64,000 nucleotides of DNA from DAIDKA01 sp035503515 (GTDB taxonomy: Bacteria > Pseudomonadota > Gammaproteobacteria > Steroidobacterales > Steroidobacteraceae), in the NCBI GenBank assembly GCA_035503515.1, contig DATJTJ010000145.1:1-64000 (forward strand), written 5' to 3'. Positions 8,401-17,216 of the stretch are shown here, in pieces. How positions within the stretch are numbered: the stretch's first letter is position 1; the number at the start of each line of letters is the position of its first letter. The notes below the pieces were generated by a model. It was not told the origin of the DNA and did not search any database. It worked only from the letters and a program-made list of their open reading frames with translations. The position numbers and the translations under genes were made by a program.

Positions 8401-9513
8401 ATGAAATCCAGATACATCATAGCTGCCCTCAGCGGTGCGCTCGCGTGCGGACTGCTCGGGATGGGGGCGGCGTTCGCCGCCGCCGCCTCGATGCGCGGCG
8501 ATGGGCCCGCCCCGGCACCCAAACCGGCCAGTATCAGCCGCCTGGACCCGGCGCTCGATACGCTCATCGCGCCGGGCGCAAAGGTGGAGTGGGTGGCCTC
8601 CGGATTCGGTCTCGACGAGGGAACCACCTGGGTGCGCGACGCTCACGGCGGGTTCCTGCTGCTGGGGGGGCTGCTCGACAACGTCCTCTACAAGATCACG
8701 GCAGACAAGAAAGTGTCGGTGTTCATGGAGAAGGCGGGCTACACCGGCAATGACGTGGACGATGTGGGCGCCCAGACCCGCGCCGGGCGCTCCCATGTGC
8801 TGCTGATCGGACCGTCCTGTTCGGGCGTGGATCCGCAGGGACGCATCCTGTGGTGCGCGGACGATGACCGCGAAGTCATGCGGCTGGAGAAGGACGGCAC
8901 CCACACCGTGCTGTCCGCTGGCTTCGGCGGCAAGCGATTCAACGGCCCGAACGACATTTCCATCAAGTCGGACGGTGCCGTGTACATGACGGACAACGAC
9001 TTCGGTTTGCGCGGCGCCATGAAAAGCCCGCAGAAGCAACTCGAGGACGGCGTCTGGCTCATTAAGGACGGCAGGACGATTCAGCTGCTGAGCGACAAGC
9101 AGCTGGGCGGCATTCCCAACGGCATCACGCTGTCGGCCGATGAGAAATATCTGTACCTGAGCGCCTTCGACAAGATGATGCGCTATGCCGTCAAGCCGGA
9201 TGACACCCTGGGCGAAGGCACGCTCTTCACACAGGGCGTGGGCATCGGCGATGGCATGCGTTCGGACGTGCGGGGCGACATCTATTCCACCGGCGGGGCC
9301 GGACCCGGGCTGGTCAGGATTACCGCGCCGAGCGGCAAGCTGCTGGGCACCATCAATCTGCCGGTGCTGGGCGCGGAACCCAAGAAGCAGATCTGCGCGA
9401 CCAACGTCGCCTTCGGCGCGCAGGACGGCAAGACGCTGTACGTGGCGGCCTGCGATGCCGTGTACCGGATCCACCTGAAGGTCGGCGGGGTGCTCGAAGG
9501 TCCGCGACGGTGA
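8401..9513 (+). CDS. Periplasmic SMP-30/gluconolactonase-family lactonase (1)
   Basis: The protein has 370 residues. A signal peptide covers about residues 1-30. The six-bladed propeller carries the family's metal-site signatures: Glu73 in DEGTTW, RFNGPND, and IPNGITLSADEKYLYLS. Four Cys (GPSC, LWCAD, QICATN, AACDAVYR) are conserved with the two other paralogues in this island and may form disulfides. The family hydrolyses sugar-type lactones with a divalent metal. Its stop overlaps the next gene by four bases, so it is coupled to the membrane anchor and the PQQ dehydrogenase, which would make the lactone it opens. Confidence 0.88.
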   Translation: MKSRYIIAALSGALACGLLGMGAAFAAAASMRGDGPAPAPKPASISRLDPALDTLIAPGAKVEWVASGFGLDEGTTWVRDAHGGFLLLGGLLDNVLYKITADKKVSVFMEKAGYTGNDVDDVGAQTRAGRSHVLLIGPSCSGVDPQGRILWCADDDREVMRLEKDGTHTVLSAGFGGKRFNGPNDISIKSDGAVYMTDNDFGLRGAMKSPQKQLEDGVWLIKDGRTIQLLSDKQLGGIPNGITLSADEKYLYLSAFDKMMRYAVKPDDTLGEGTLFTQGVGIGDGMRSDVRGDIYSTGGAGPGLVRITAPSGKLLGTINLPVLGAEPKKQICATNVAFGAQDGKTLYVAACDAVYRIHLKVGGVLEGPRR

Positions 9514-9848
9514 AACGCTACGGACCCGCGCCGCGAGCACCGTGGATCTTCGCGGTCATCCTGTTGCTGCTGGGCCTGGTGCTGACGGCGGGCGGCGCAC
9601 AGCTGCTGTGGCTCGCAGGCTCGCCGTACTACCTCGTGACCGGGATACTGATGATTCTCGCCGCGGGTCTGCTGTGGCGGGCGCGGCGCCTGGGGATGTG
9701 GCTGTACCTGCTCATCCTTGGGTATACCGTGATCTGGTCATTGTGGGAAGTGGGTCTGGATGGCTGGTCGCTCGCTTCGCGGCTGGGCCTGCTGGTGCTG
9801 CTGGCGCTGTTTTTTGCGTTTCCCGGCGTGCGCCGGCGTCTGACATGA
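9510..9848 (+). CDS. Membrane-anchor subunit like the N-terminal domain of PQQ glucose dehydrogenase
   Basis: This 112-residue protein has about four hydrophobic segments. The pattern GGAQLLWLAGSPYYLVTGIL, then a RARRLG loop, then WLYLLILGYTVIWSLWEVGLDGW matches the membrane domain normally fused to the N-terminus of membrane-bound glucose/quinate dehydrogenases. Here it is a separate gene. Its GTG start overlaps the lactonase stop (GTGA) and its stop overlaps the ATG of the PQQ domain gene (ATGA). The domain probably anchors the quinoprotein and passes electrons to ubiquinone. A frameshift is unlikely because the next gene has its own signal peptide. Confidence 0.8.
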   Translation: MKRYGPAPRAPWIFAVILLLLGLVLTAGGAQLLWLAGSPYYLVTGILMILAAGLLWRARRLGMWLYLLILGYTVIWSLWEVGLDGWSLASRLGLLVLLALFFAFPGVRRRLT

Positions 9849-11782
9849 ACCGCAGGCATCTTGCCGCATGGGCGGGTATGGCCGCGTGCCTGAGCGCCAC
9901 CGGCTCACCGGCAGCCGATTCCGGGAGCGTGGACTGGCCCGCATATGCGGGAGATGAGCGCGCTTCGCACTACTCCGCGCTCACCCAGATTACGCCCGCC
10001 AACGTGGCACAGCTGCGCCTGGCCTGGCGCTATCGCATCGACTGGCCGGCCAATCGGTCCGTGGCCCTGGAAGTAACGCCGCTGAAGATCGGCGACCTGG
10101 TCTATGTGTGCCTGCCACAGAACGACGTGGTCGCCCTGGACGCCGACAGCGGCGCAGTGCGCTGGAGGTATGCGGCGCAGCTGCGTCCCTGGAGCGGCTC
10201 GACCGTGTGCCGCGGCTTGGCGTACTACCGGGCGCCGACGGCCACCGCCGAGTGTCCGGCGCGAGTGCTGATGACCAGCGCCGATGCCACCTTGCGGGCG
10301 ATTGATGCGCGCACCGGCGCACCGTGCCGCAGTTTCGGAGTGGCGGGCACGGTGGATCTGCTGCTCGGCCTCGGAGCGGTCAAGACCGGTTTCTACACAC
10401 CCACTTCGCCGCCCGCCATCGTGCGCGGGCTGGCGGTCGTGGGCAGTGGCGTTCCGGACAACGGCGAGGTCGAGAATCCGTCCGGGGTGGTGCGTGCCTA
10501 TGACGCCCTGACTGGCAAGCTCGTGTGGGCCTGGGATGTGGATCATCCGCAGTGGCACGGTGCACCGCCACCGGGCGCGAACTATTCGCGCAACACGCCG
10601 AATGCGTGGTCTGTCATGAGTGCCGATGAGGGTCTCGGACTGGTGTATGTGCCCACGGGCAACAGCAATCCGGACTACTATGGTGCGCATCGCTCCGCGC
10701 AGTCGGAGAAGTACTCCAGCTCGGTCGTGGCGCTGGATGCCCAAACCGGGACCGTGCGCTGGTCGTTCCAGACGGTGCATCACGATCTGTGGGATTACGA
10801 TGTCGGGGCGCAACCGGTGCTGGTCGATCTGCCCACGGCCGGCGGCCGGGTCCCGGCCCTGATCCAGGCCACCAAGACGGGGCAGGTATTCGTGCTCGAC
10901 CGCCGCGATGGACATCCGCTCACCAAGGTGGAGGAACGGCCGGTGCCCCAGGGGTCAGGGCGGGGCGACTGGACGGCCCCGACACAGCCGTTCTCCACCG
11001 GCATGCCGCAGTTCACCGGCCCGAACTTGACTGAAGAGGACATGTGGGGAATCACGCCCGTTGATGCGCTGTGGTGCCGGATCAAGTACCGCAGCGCGCG
11101 CTACGACGGGCCGATGACGCCGCCCTCCGATCACGGCTGGATCTATTCGACGGGCTTCCTGGGCGGAATCGACTGGGGCAGTGTTGCGGTCGATGAGCGG
11201 CAGGACATCATGATCGTCAACGCCTTCCGGATGGCCAACCGCAACTATTTCGCCTCGGCCGCCCAGTTCGGCAACGACCCGAACGTGAAGCTGCCCTTTC
11301 CCTTCTATCACCAGGAAGGTTCACCCTATTTTGCCGTCTACACCGCCGTGTTCCGCTCGCCCCTGGGCGTTCCGTGCCAACGCCCACCCTACGGGACACT
11401 CAGCGCGGTGGACATGAAGACCCACAAACTGCTGTGGAGCCATGCTCTGGGGACCTCCCGCAACTCCGGTCCGCTGGGCTGGCAGCTGCCGCTCGACCTG
11501 CCCATGGGTTCACCGAATATCGGCGGCTCGCTACTGGTCGGCAGCGGCATCGCCTTCATCGGCGCGACTCTGGATCAGTATTTCCGCGCAATCGACGTGC
11601 GCACCGGAGCGCAGCTGTGGCAGACGCAGTTGCCTTCGGCCGCGTTCGCCAATCCCATGACCTATCTCTCGCAACGCTCAGGGCGGCAGTACGTCCTGAT
11701 CGCCGCCGGCGGCAACTCGCTCATGGCCCACAACAAGGGCCTGTTCATCATGGCCTACGCGCTGCCGCAGCATCCCCGATGA
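9845..11782 (+). CDS. Periplasmic PQQ-dependent dehydrogenase, membrane-bound glucose/quinate dehydrogenase type (1)
   Basis: The protein has 645 residues. A signal peptide (about 1-24) is followed by an eight-bladed quinoprotein propeller opening with QITPANVAQLRLAWRYR. The active-site segment HHDLWDYDVG (Asp at residue 314) and the ATKTGQ Lys match the Asp and Lys of Gcd-type enzymes. DMWG and PYGTLSAVD further support the family. These enzymes oxidise aldoses or polyols with PQQ and pass electrons to quinone. It overlaps the membrane-anchor gene before it and the lactonase gene after it by four bases each, so the three products are probably made together. Confidence 0.9.
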   Translation: MNRRHLAAWAGMAACLSATGSPAADSGSVDWPAYAGDERASHYSALTQITPANVAQLRLAWRYRIDWPANRSVALEVTPLKIGDLVYVCLPQNDVVALDADSGAVRWRYAAQLRPWSGSTVCRGLAYYRAPTATAECPARVLMTSADATLRAIDARTGAPCRSFGVAGTVDLLLGLGAVKTGFYTPTSPPAIVRGLAVVGSGVPDNGEVENPSGVVRAYDALTGKLVWAWDVDHPQWHGAPPPGANYSRNTPNAWSVMSADEGLGLVYVPTGNSNPDYYGAHRSAQSEKYSSSVVALDAQTGTVRWSFQTVHHDLWDYDVGAQPVLVDLPTAGGRVPALIQATKTGQVFVLDRRDGHPLTKVEERPVPQGSGRGDWTAPTQPFSTGMPQFTGPNLTEEDMWGITPVDALWCRIKYRSARYDGPMTPPSDHGWIYSTGFLGGIDWGSVAVDERQDIMIVNAFRMANRNYFASAAQFGNDPNVKLPFPFYHQEGSPYFAVYTAVFRSPLGVPCQRPPYGTLSAVDMKTHKLLWSHALGTSRNSGPLGWQLPLDLPMGSPNIGGSLLVGSGIAFIGATLDQYFRAIDVRTGAQLWQTQLPSAAFANPMTYLSQRSGRQYVLIAAGGNSLMAHNKGLFIMAYALPQHPR

Positions 11783-12855
11783 GAATGAGCGGATGGGTGC
11801 GCTGCTGCGGGCTGCTGGCGCTGCTGGCGGCAGTGCACACGAATGCCTTTGCGCAGCGCGTGAACCTCGAAGTATCCGACCCGGCACTGAACGCCGTGAT
11901 CGGCGCGGATGCCCGGCTCGAACTGCTCAATGACCGATTCGGCATCACCGAGGGGCCGGTATGGGTGCCCGACGGCGCGCAGGGCTATCTCCTGGTGTGC
12001 GATCTCACCGCCAATGTCATCTACCGGATCGATCCGGACCGGACGGTCTCGGTCTTCCTGGACAAGGCGGGCTACAGCGGTTCGCAGCCGGATGAGGCGG
12101 GCTTTCAGTCGCGCAGCGGCCGCATGTACGTGCTGCTGATCGGGCCCTCCTGCACGGCGCTCGACGGGCAGGGCCGGTTGCTGTGGTGTGCGGACAATGA
12201 CGGCAGCATCCTGCGCCTGGAGCCCGATGGCCGGCGCACGGTAATCGCCGACCGGTTCGAAGGCAAACGCTTCAATGGCCCCAATGATCTGGTGCTCACC
12301 CATGATGGCGCCCTGTTCTTCACGGATCCGGACTTCGGGCTGCGCTATGGAGTAAAGAGTCGCTTCAAGCAGCTGGACTCCGCCGGAGTGTGGTACCTGC
12401 GCGCGGGGCAGCCGCGCAAGGTCCTGGACCAGCATGATTTGGGAGGGCCGCCGGATGGCATCGCGCTGTCCCCCGATGAACATTACCTGTATCTGACCGC
12501 CGGACTGGGAGTCCTGAAACGCTACGCCATCGGGCCGGATGGCTCGCTGTCGGGCGGCATGCAGTTCGCGGCAGGACCGGGCATCGGTGATGGCATCAAG
12601 GTGGACCTGGCCGGTGATGTGTTCTCCACCAGCGGCACGGCGCCGGGCATCGTGCGCATTACGGCGCCGTCCGGGAAACTGCTGGGCCTCATTCACCTGC
12701 CCACGCCGCAGGGCGAACCCAGGCGGCAGATCTGCGCCTCGAACCTGGCCTTCGGCGGCCCCGACGGACGGACTCTGTTCATTGCCGCCTGCCAGGCCGT
12801 CTACCGGGTCAGACTCAAGGTGCCGGGCCCGCGAGCCGCGGCGGTTGCGCATTGA
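11779..12855 (+). CDS. Periplasmic SMP-30/gluconolactonase-family lactonase (2)
   Basis: The protein has 358 residues, with a signal peptide ending near AFA at residue 25. Glu58 in TEGPVW and RFNGPND are present. The usual Asn-Gly of the third metal segment is replaced by PPDGIALSPDE, so Asn is Asp. The two Cys pairs shared with the other lactonases here are kept. It overlaps the PQQ dehydrogenase by ATGA and is the last gene of the plus-strand run. Its stop directly abuts the stop of the convergent second PQQ dehydrogenase (TGATCA, no gap). Confidence 0.87.
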   Translation: MRMSGWVRCCGLLALLAAVHTNAFAQRVNLEVSDPALNAVIGADARLELLNDRFGITEGPVWVPDGAQGYLLVCDLTANVIYRIDPDRTVSVFLDKAGYSGSQPDEAGFQSRSGRMYVLLIGPSCTALDGQGRLLWCADNDGSILRLEPDGRRTVIADRFEGKRFNGPNDLVLTHDGALFFTDPDFGLRYGVKSRFKQLDSAGVWYLRAGQPRKVLDQHDLGGPPDGIALSPDEHYLYLTAGLGVLKRYAIGPDGSLSGGMQFAAGPGIGDGIKVDLAGDVFSTSGTAPGIVRITAPSGKLLGLIHLPTPQGEPRRQICASNLAFGGPDGRTLFIAACQAVYRVRLKVPGPRAAAVAH

Positions 12856-14811
12856 TCAGCGGGCGTCCGCGGGCAGGGCGAAGGCCTGGACGAACAGCCC
12901 GTGGTTGGGACCGAACTTGCTGTTGCCCCCCACCGCGATCAGCACGTACTGGCGGCCCTGGCGCTCATAGCTCATGGGCGTCGCAAAGGCGGCCGCCGAC
13001 AGGCTCGCCCGCCACAGCTCCTGGCCGGTACGTTCGTCGAGCGCCCGCAGGTACCGGTCGAGCGTCGCACCGACGAAGATCAGTCCGCTGGCGGTCAAAA
13101 GGTTGCCGCCGAGAGTCACGTTGCCCATCGGAATCGCCACCGGCAGGCGGATGGGCAGGCCGAGCGGGCCGTTGCTGCGGCTGGTGCCCAGTGGATGACT
13201 CCACAGCAGTGTGCCGTTGCGCAGATCGATGGCGCTGATCACTCCATAGGGCGGTCGCTGGCAGGGCATCCCCAGGGGCGAGTGAAAGTAATCGGACAGC
13301 AAGCCGGCGAAGGGTGAGCCGACCTGCGGCGTGATCAGGCTGGGCCTGATGTGGCGTGCCTGCTCGCCGCTCACGAACTGGTCGTAGTTCGCCATCCGCA
13401 GGCTCACCGCCACCAGCACATTGCGCGACTCGTCCACGGACACGCCGCCCCAGTCGCTGCCGCCCATCCACCCGGGGCTGTAGATCCAGGGCCTGCCGGC
13501 CGTCGGTGGGGTGAGGGCGCCCTCGTAACGGGCCTCACGGAACTTGATCCGGCACCACAGTGAGTCCAGCGGCGTGAGGCCCCACATGTCCTTTTCGCTC
13601 AGGGCCGGGCCGGCCAGCGAGGCGATGCCGCTCGAGAACGGCTGTGTCTTTGCCGTCGGATCGCCGGGCACGTTGCCCGCGGGCGCCGGTTCCTCGGTGA
13701 CCGGCATCAGCGGTGTGCCCGTGCGCCGATCGAGCACGAAGGTCTCCCCGCGCTTGGTGGGCTGGATCAGGGCCGGGACGGTGCCGCCCGCGGTGGCTAG
13801 ATCGACCAGCACCGGCTGCGAGCCTACGTCGTAGTCCCACAGGTCGTGGTGAGTGGTCTGGAAGGACCAGCGCACCGTTCCGGTATCGGCCTCCAGCGCC
13901 ACCACCGAGCTGGAGTATTTTTCCGACTGCGCGGAGCGATGCGCACCGTAGTAGTCCGGATTGCTGTTGCCGGTGGGGATGAACACCAGCCCCAGTTCCT
14001 CATCGGCACTGAAGGGGCCCCAGGCGTTGGGGGTATTCCTTGAATAGATCTCACCGGCAGGAGGGGCGCCGTGACGTTGCGGATGATCGAGGTCCCAGGC
14101 CCAGGACAGTGCGCCGCTTAGGGCATCGAAGGCACGCACCACCCCGGAGGGGTTGCTGGTCTGGCCGTTGTCCATCACCATGCCCCCGATCACGATCCGG
14201 CCGCGCACGATGGTCGGCGCCGACGTCGGGGTGAAGACCCCGGGGGTCATGGGCCCCATGTCCGTCAGCAGATCGATCCAGCCGCCTTGCCCGAAATCCC
14301 GGCACAGCGCACCGGTATGGGCGTCGACCGCATACAGGCGTGCATCGACCGTTGCGACGACGATGCGCTCGGGACAGCTGCGGGCCGGTTCGGGGCTGCG
14401 GTAGTAGGCCACCCCGCGGCAGGCGCGGAAGCCTCCCCACTTGCGAAGCTGCGGCGCGAAAATCCAGCGTTGGGCACCGCTTTGCGCATCGAGCGCGACG
14501 GCGGCGCTGTTGGGCGTACAGAAGTACACGGTTCCATCCACTTCCAGCGGCGTGCCTTCGAACGCCACGTACGGATGCGCCACGGTTTCCACAGGCGGCG
14601 GCAGTCGATAGGACCACGCCAACCGCAGTCGCTGAACGTTCGCCGGGGTGATCTGCGTAGCGCGGCTGAAGCGGGTGCCGGCCGCGGAGCCGCCGTATGC
14701 CTGCCAGTCTTCCCCGGCGGCGTGGGCGAGCGGCACCAGCAGGCAGGCGAGGACCGCGAGGTATTGTGATCTGTGCAACGTACTGCTCCGGCTGCCCGAT
14801 TCGCGCACCAT
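12856..14811 (-). CDS. Periplasmic PQQ-dependent dehydrogenase, glucose/quinate dehydrogenase type (2)
   Basis: The protein has 651 residues and is a close paralogue of the enzyme at 9845. Long identical stretches include NSNPDYYGAHRSAQSEKYSS and HHDLWDYDVG. A signal peptide (to about residue 28, AHAAG) precedes the propeller. The catalytic Asp and the Lys (PTKRGE) are kept. There is no membrane domain in the protein or next to it, so it may share the anchor encoded at 9510 or act as a soluble enzyme. The start was placed at an ATG with AGGAG; a much longer open frame upstream overlaps the dioxygenase gene and was discarded. It diverges from the TauD-type gene. Confidence 0.9.
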   Translation of the reverse strand: MVRESGSRSSTLHRSQYLAVLACLLVPLAHAAGEDWQAYGGSAAGTRFSRATQITPANVQRLRLAWSYRLPPPVETVAHPYVAFEGTPLEVDGTVYFCTPNSAAVALDAQSGAQRWIFAPQLRKWGGFRACRGVAYYRSPEPARSCPERIVVATVDARLYAVDAHTGALCRDFGQGGWIDLLTDMGPMTPGVFTPTSAPTIVRGRIVIGGMVMDNGQTSNPSGVVRAFDALSGALSWAWDLDHPQRHGAPPAGEIYSRNTPNAWGPFSADEELGLVFIPTGNSNPDYYGAHRSAQSEKYSSSVVALEADTGTVRWSFQTTHHDLWDYDVGSQPVLVDLATAGGTVPALIQPTKRGETFVLDRRTGTPLMPVTEEPAPAGNVPGDPTAKTQPFSSGIASLAGPALSEKDMWGLTPLDSLWCRIKFREARYEGALTPPTAGRPWIYSPGWMGGSDWGGVSVDESRNVLVAVSLRMANYDQFVSGEQARHIRPSLITPQVGSPFAGLLSDYFHSPLGMPCQRPPYGVISAIDLRNGTLLWSHPLGTSRSNGPLGLPIRLPVAIPMGNVTLGGNLLTASGLIFVGATLDRYLRALDERTGQELWRASLSAAAFATPMSYERQGRQYVLIAVGGNSKFGPNHGLFVQAFALPADAR

Positions 14812-14817
14812 AGCTCC

Positions 14818-14847
14818 TTGACGCCGCGCCTGACAAGCAACTATAGT
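14818..14847 (+). promoter_or_regulatory. Sigma70-type promoter of the dioxygenase operon
   Basis: TTGACG (14818-14823) and TATAGT (14842-14847) are separated by 18 bases, close to the housekeeping consensus. The ATG of the divergent PQQ dehydrogenase lies only a few bases away on the other strand, so its own promoter must overlap this region. Confidence 0.6.
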
Positions 14848-14851
14848 GAAA

Positions 14852-14872
14852 TTGTGCAACATAGTTGCACAA
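14852..14872. promoter_or_regulatory. Operator-like inverted repeat downstream of the -10 box
   Basis: TTGTGCAAC and its exact complement GTTGCACAA are separated by ATA. The site begins five bases after the -10 box and ends 17 bases before the GTG start, so it covers the expected transcription start. A bound repressor would block the promoter. A partial copy (TGTGCAAC) occurs at 14772-14779. The binding protein is unknown; the IclR regulator of the island is a candidate. Confidence 0.6.
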
Positions 14873-14889
14873 GCGGTTAAGGGCATCAC

Positions 14890-15813
14890 GTGAAGCTTCA
14901 TCCCACCGGCAAATTCAACAACCGCACGGTGCGCTACCAGCACATCCTGGCACGGCCGCTCGCCGCCGCCATGGGGGCACAGATCGAGGGCGTGTCGCTG
15001 GGCAGTGTTGCGCAGGAGCAGTTCGCGGAAATCCGGCACGCGCTGTTCCGGCACAAGATGATCTTCTTTCGCGGCCAGCAGCTCACTCATGCCGAGCATG
15101 AAGCCTTCAGCCAGCGCTTCGGTACGTTCGCGGCCGATGCCTATACCCAGGGAGTGCCGGGCCATCGCAACGTGCACCCTCTGATCAAGGACGCCCGGGA
15201 TGCATCGAAGATGGTCTTCGGCGAGGGCTGGCACACCGATTCGCCCTTCATGCCCGAACCGCCTTCGATCACCATCCTGCGCTCCATCGAGGTGCCACCG
15301 TTCGGTGGTGACACGATGTGGGCGAATTCGGCTCTGGCCTATCAGACGCTCAGCTATGGCTACCGGCAGATGATCAAGGACCTCAAAGTCCACTTCTCCC
15401 TTCGCGACGTCCTCGCGGCGGCGCAGCAATCCGTGGAAGCCAGTGACAGTCCGATCGGCAAACTCGCAGCGTCGCGGCACGCCGAGCGGCCCTCGAAGGA
15501 CCTGCAGCGCAAGATCAGGGGCAGCGTGCACCCCCTGGTCCGAACCCATCCGGTGACCGGGGAGAAGGCCCTGTACGTGGATTCCTCCTATGCGATCGGG
15601 CTCGCCGACATGTCAGCGGAGGAGTCAGCACCCATCCTGCGCTTCCTGAGTGACCACATCACCCAGCCCGCCTTTACCTGCCGGCTGCGCTGGGAGGCGG
15701 ACATGGTGGCACTGTGGGACAACCGGCTGTGCGTCCATCAGGCCTTCAATGACTATCAGGGTCACCGGCGCGAGCTCTACCGTACGACGGTGGTCGGGGA
15801 GAAGCCGACCTGA
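14890..15813 (+). CDS. TauD/TfdA-family Fe(II)/2-oxoglutarate dioxygenase
   Basis: The protein has 307 residues. The iron ligands are visible as His115 and Asp117 in WHTDSPF and His283 in CVHQAFNDY. The following GHRRELYRTTV supplies the Arg that binds 2-oxoglutarate. It is a cytoplasmic enzyme that hydroxylates its substrate, often releasing sulfite, a phenol or an aldehyde from sulfonates, aryl ethers or similar compounds. The start is GTG. Its stop overlaps the probable CTG start of the FAD oxidase. It is transcribed from the promoter/operator at 14818-14872. The substrate is unknown, and taurine is unlikely given the neighbours. Confidence 0.88.
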   Translation: MKLHPTGKFNNRTVRYQHILARPLAAAMGAQIEGVSLGSVAQEQFAEIRHALFRHKMIFFRGQQLTHAEHEAFSQRFGTFAADAYTQGVPGHRNVHPLIKDARDASKMVFGEGWHTDSPFMPEPPSITILRSIEVPPFGGDTMWANSALAYQTLSYGYRQMIKDLKVHFSLRDVLAAAQQSVEASDSPIGKLAASRHAERPSKDLQRKIRGSVHPLVRTHPVTGEKALYVDSSYAIGLADMSAEESAPILRFLSDHITQPAFTCRLRWEADMVALWDNRLCVHQAFNDYQGHRRELYRTTVVGEKPT

Positions 15814-17210
15814 GCCTCTCCCGCCAGGATGTCCTCGAGCAGCTGCAGCAGCGACTCGGCCCCGAGGTGGTGGTGGCACCTGATGAACGAAACATCGTGC
15901 GCCATACCCAGGATTTCGCCGTGTGCGCCGATCCGCAACTGCAGATTTTGGCACTGACCTATCCGCGCAGTACCGCGCAAGTCGCCGGCATTCTGAAATT
16001 CTGCCATGACCATCGGATCGCCGTGCAGCCCCAGGGTGGCATGACCGGACTTGCCGGTGGCGCCGTACCCACCACGGCCTGCGTCGTGGTGGCGCTGGAG
16101 CGCATGCGCGCCATCCGCGAACTCGATGCACAGGCCGGCACCATGACCGTCGAGGCCGGGGTGGTCATGGAGTCGGTGCAGAAGGCAGCCGAGGGCGCGC
16201 AACTCTTCTTTCCACTGGACCTCGGGGGGCGCGGTTCGTGCCAGATCGGCGGCAATGTGTCGACGAATGCCGGGGGCAATCGTGTACTTCGGTTCGGCAT
16301 GGCGCGGGATCTGGTGCTTGGTGTGGAGGCGGTGCTGGCGGACGGCACCATCATCGAGGCGCTGCACAAGGTCCTGAAGAACAATGCCGGGTACGACCTG
16401 CGGCAGCTGTTCATCGGCACTGAGGGAACGCTGGGCATCATCACCGCCGTCGTGCTGCGGCTGTTCCCCAAGCCCCGGACGGTGTGCACCGGTCTCATGA
16501 GTGTCGCCGATTATGCTGCCGTGTTGAAACTGCTCTCGCAGCTGCGCGCGGGCTTTGGACCGCAGCTCACCGCCTTCGAGGTGATGTGGCCGTCATTCTA
16601 TGAGCTCGGTACGGCGCAGCTGGGCCGTGCGCCGCCGATCGCGCCGGGGCGTGGCCTGTACGTACTCGTGGAGACCATGGGTTTCGATGCCGCGGCGGAC
16701 CAGGACCGGTTCGAGACCGTCATCGGCGAAGCGCTGGAGTCGGCCGTGGTCGAGCAGGCCGTGATCGCCCAGTCGCAGCGCGAGGCCGCGCAGCTGTGGG
16801 CGGTGCGTGATTCGCCGGGTGAATGGCGCCGCAGCGGGCACTGGCCGCAACTGAGTTTCGATGTCAGCGTCCCCACCGGCGAAATCGGCGGCCTGGTCGA
16901 GCAGCTCGATGCCGAACTGAAGAGCCGCTGGCCACCGCTGCGGACGGTCTACTTCGGACACGTCGCCGACGGCAACCTGCATGCCTCGATCCGCATCTCC
17001 GCACAAGACGTCGCGGCTTCGCAGATCGAGGAACTCGTGTACCGTGTGGCGGGCGCGCGCCGCGGATCGATTTCCGCGGAACACGGCATCGGCTCGCTGA
17101 AGAAACCGTTCCTGCACTACTCCCGCAGCCCGGCGGAGCTGGCTTTGATGCGTACCATCAAGCGCGCGATGGATCCGCACGGCATCCTGAACCCTGGAAA
17201 GATTTTTTAG
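15810..17210 (+). CDS. FAD-linked oxidase, D-lactate/glycolate dehydrogenase (GlcD/DLD) type, probable CTG start
   Basis: The FAD-binding PCMH domain (PQGGMTGLAGGAVPT, CQIGGNVSTNAGGNRVLRFG, GTEGTLGIIT) is followed by an FAD-oxidase C domain (FGHVADGNLHASIR, SAEHGIGSLKKPFL, NPGKIF), as in GlcD and D-lactate dehydrogenases that oxidise 2-hydroxy acids. The first ATG/GTG-type start is GTG at 15867, which would cut the N-terminal helix. In frame, CTG at 15810 overlaps the previous stop (CTGA) and has GGGGAG eight bases upstream. It gives 466 residues and restores the usual start, with RQDVLEQLQQRLG. I take CTG as the likely start. Confidence 0.85.
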   Translation: MSLSRQDVLEQLQQRLGPEVVVAPDERNIVRHTQDFAVCADPQLQILALTYPRSTAQVAGILKFCHDHRIAVQPQGGMTGLAGGAVPTTACVVVALERMRAIRELDAQAGTMTVEAGVVMESVQKAAEGAQLFFPLDLGGRGSCQIGGNVSTNAGGNRVLRFGMARDLVLGVEAVLADGTIIEALHKVLKNNAGYDLRQLFIGTEGTLGIITAVVLRLFPKPRTVCTGLMSVADYAAVLKLLSQLRAGFGPQLTAFEVMWPSFYELGTAQLGRAPPIAPGRGLYVLVETMGFDAAADQDRFETVIGEALESAVVEQAVIAQSQREAAQLWAVRDSPGEWRRSGHWPQLSFDVSVPTGEIGGLVEQLDAELKSRWPPLRTVYFGHVADGNLHASIRISAQDVAASQIEELVYRVAGARRGSISAEHGIGSLKKPFLHYSRSPAELALMRTIKRAMDPHGILNPGKIF

Positions 17211-17216
17211 GGAAAA

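Noticed and set aside
9842..9850. Possible frameshift joining the membrane anchor and the PQQ dehydrogenase
   Set aside because: The second gene has its own signal peptide, and the junction is a regular ATGA overlap like its neighbours.
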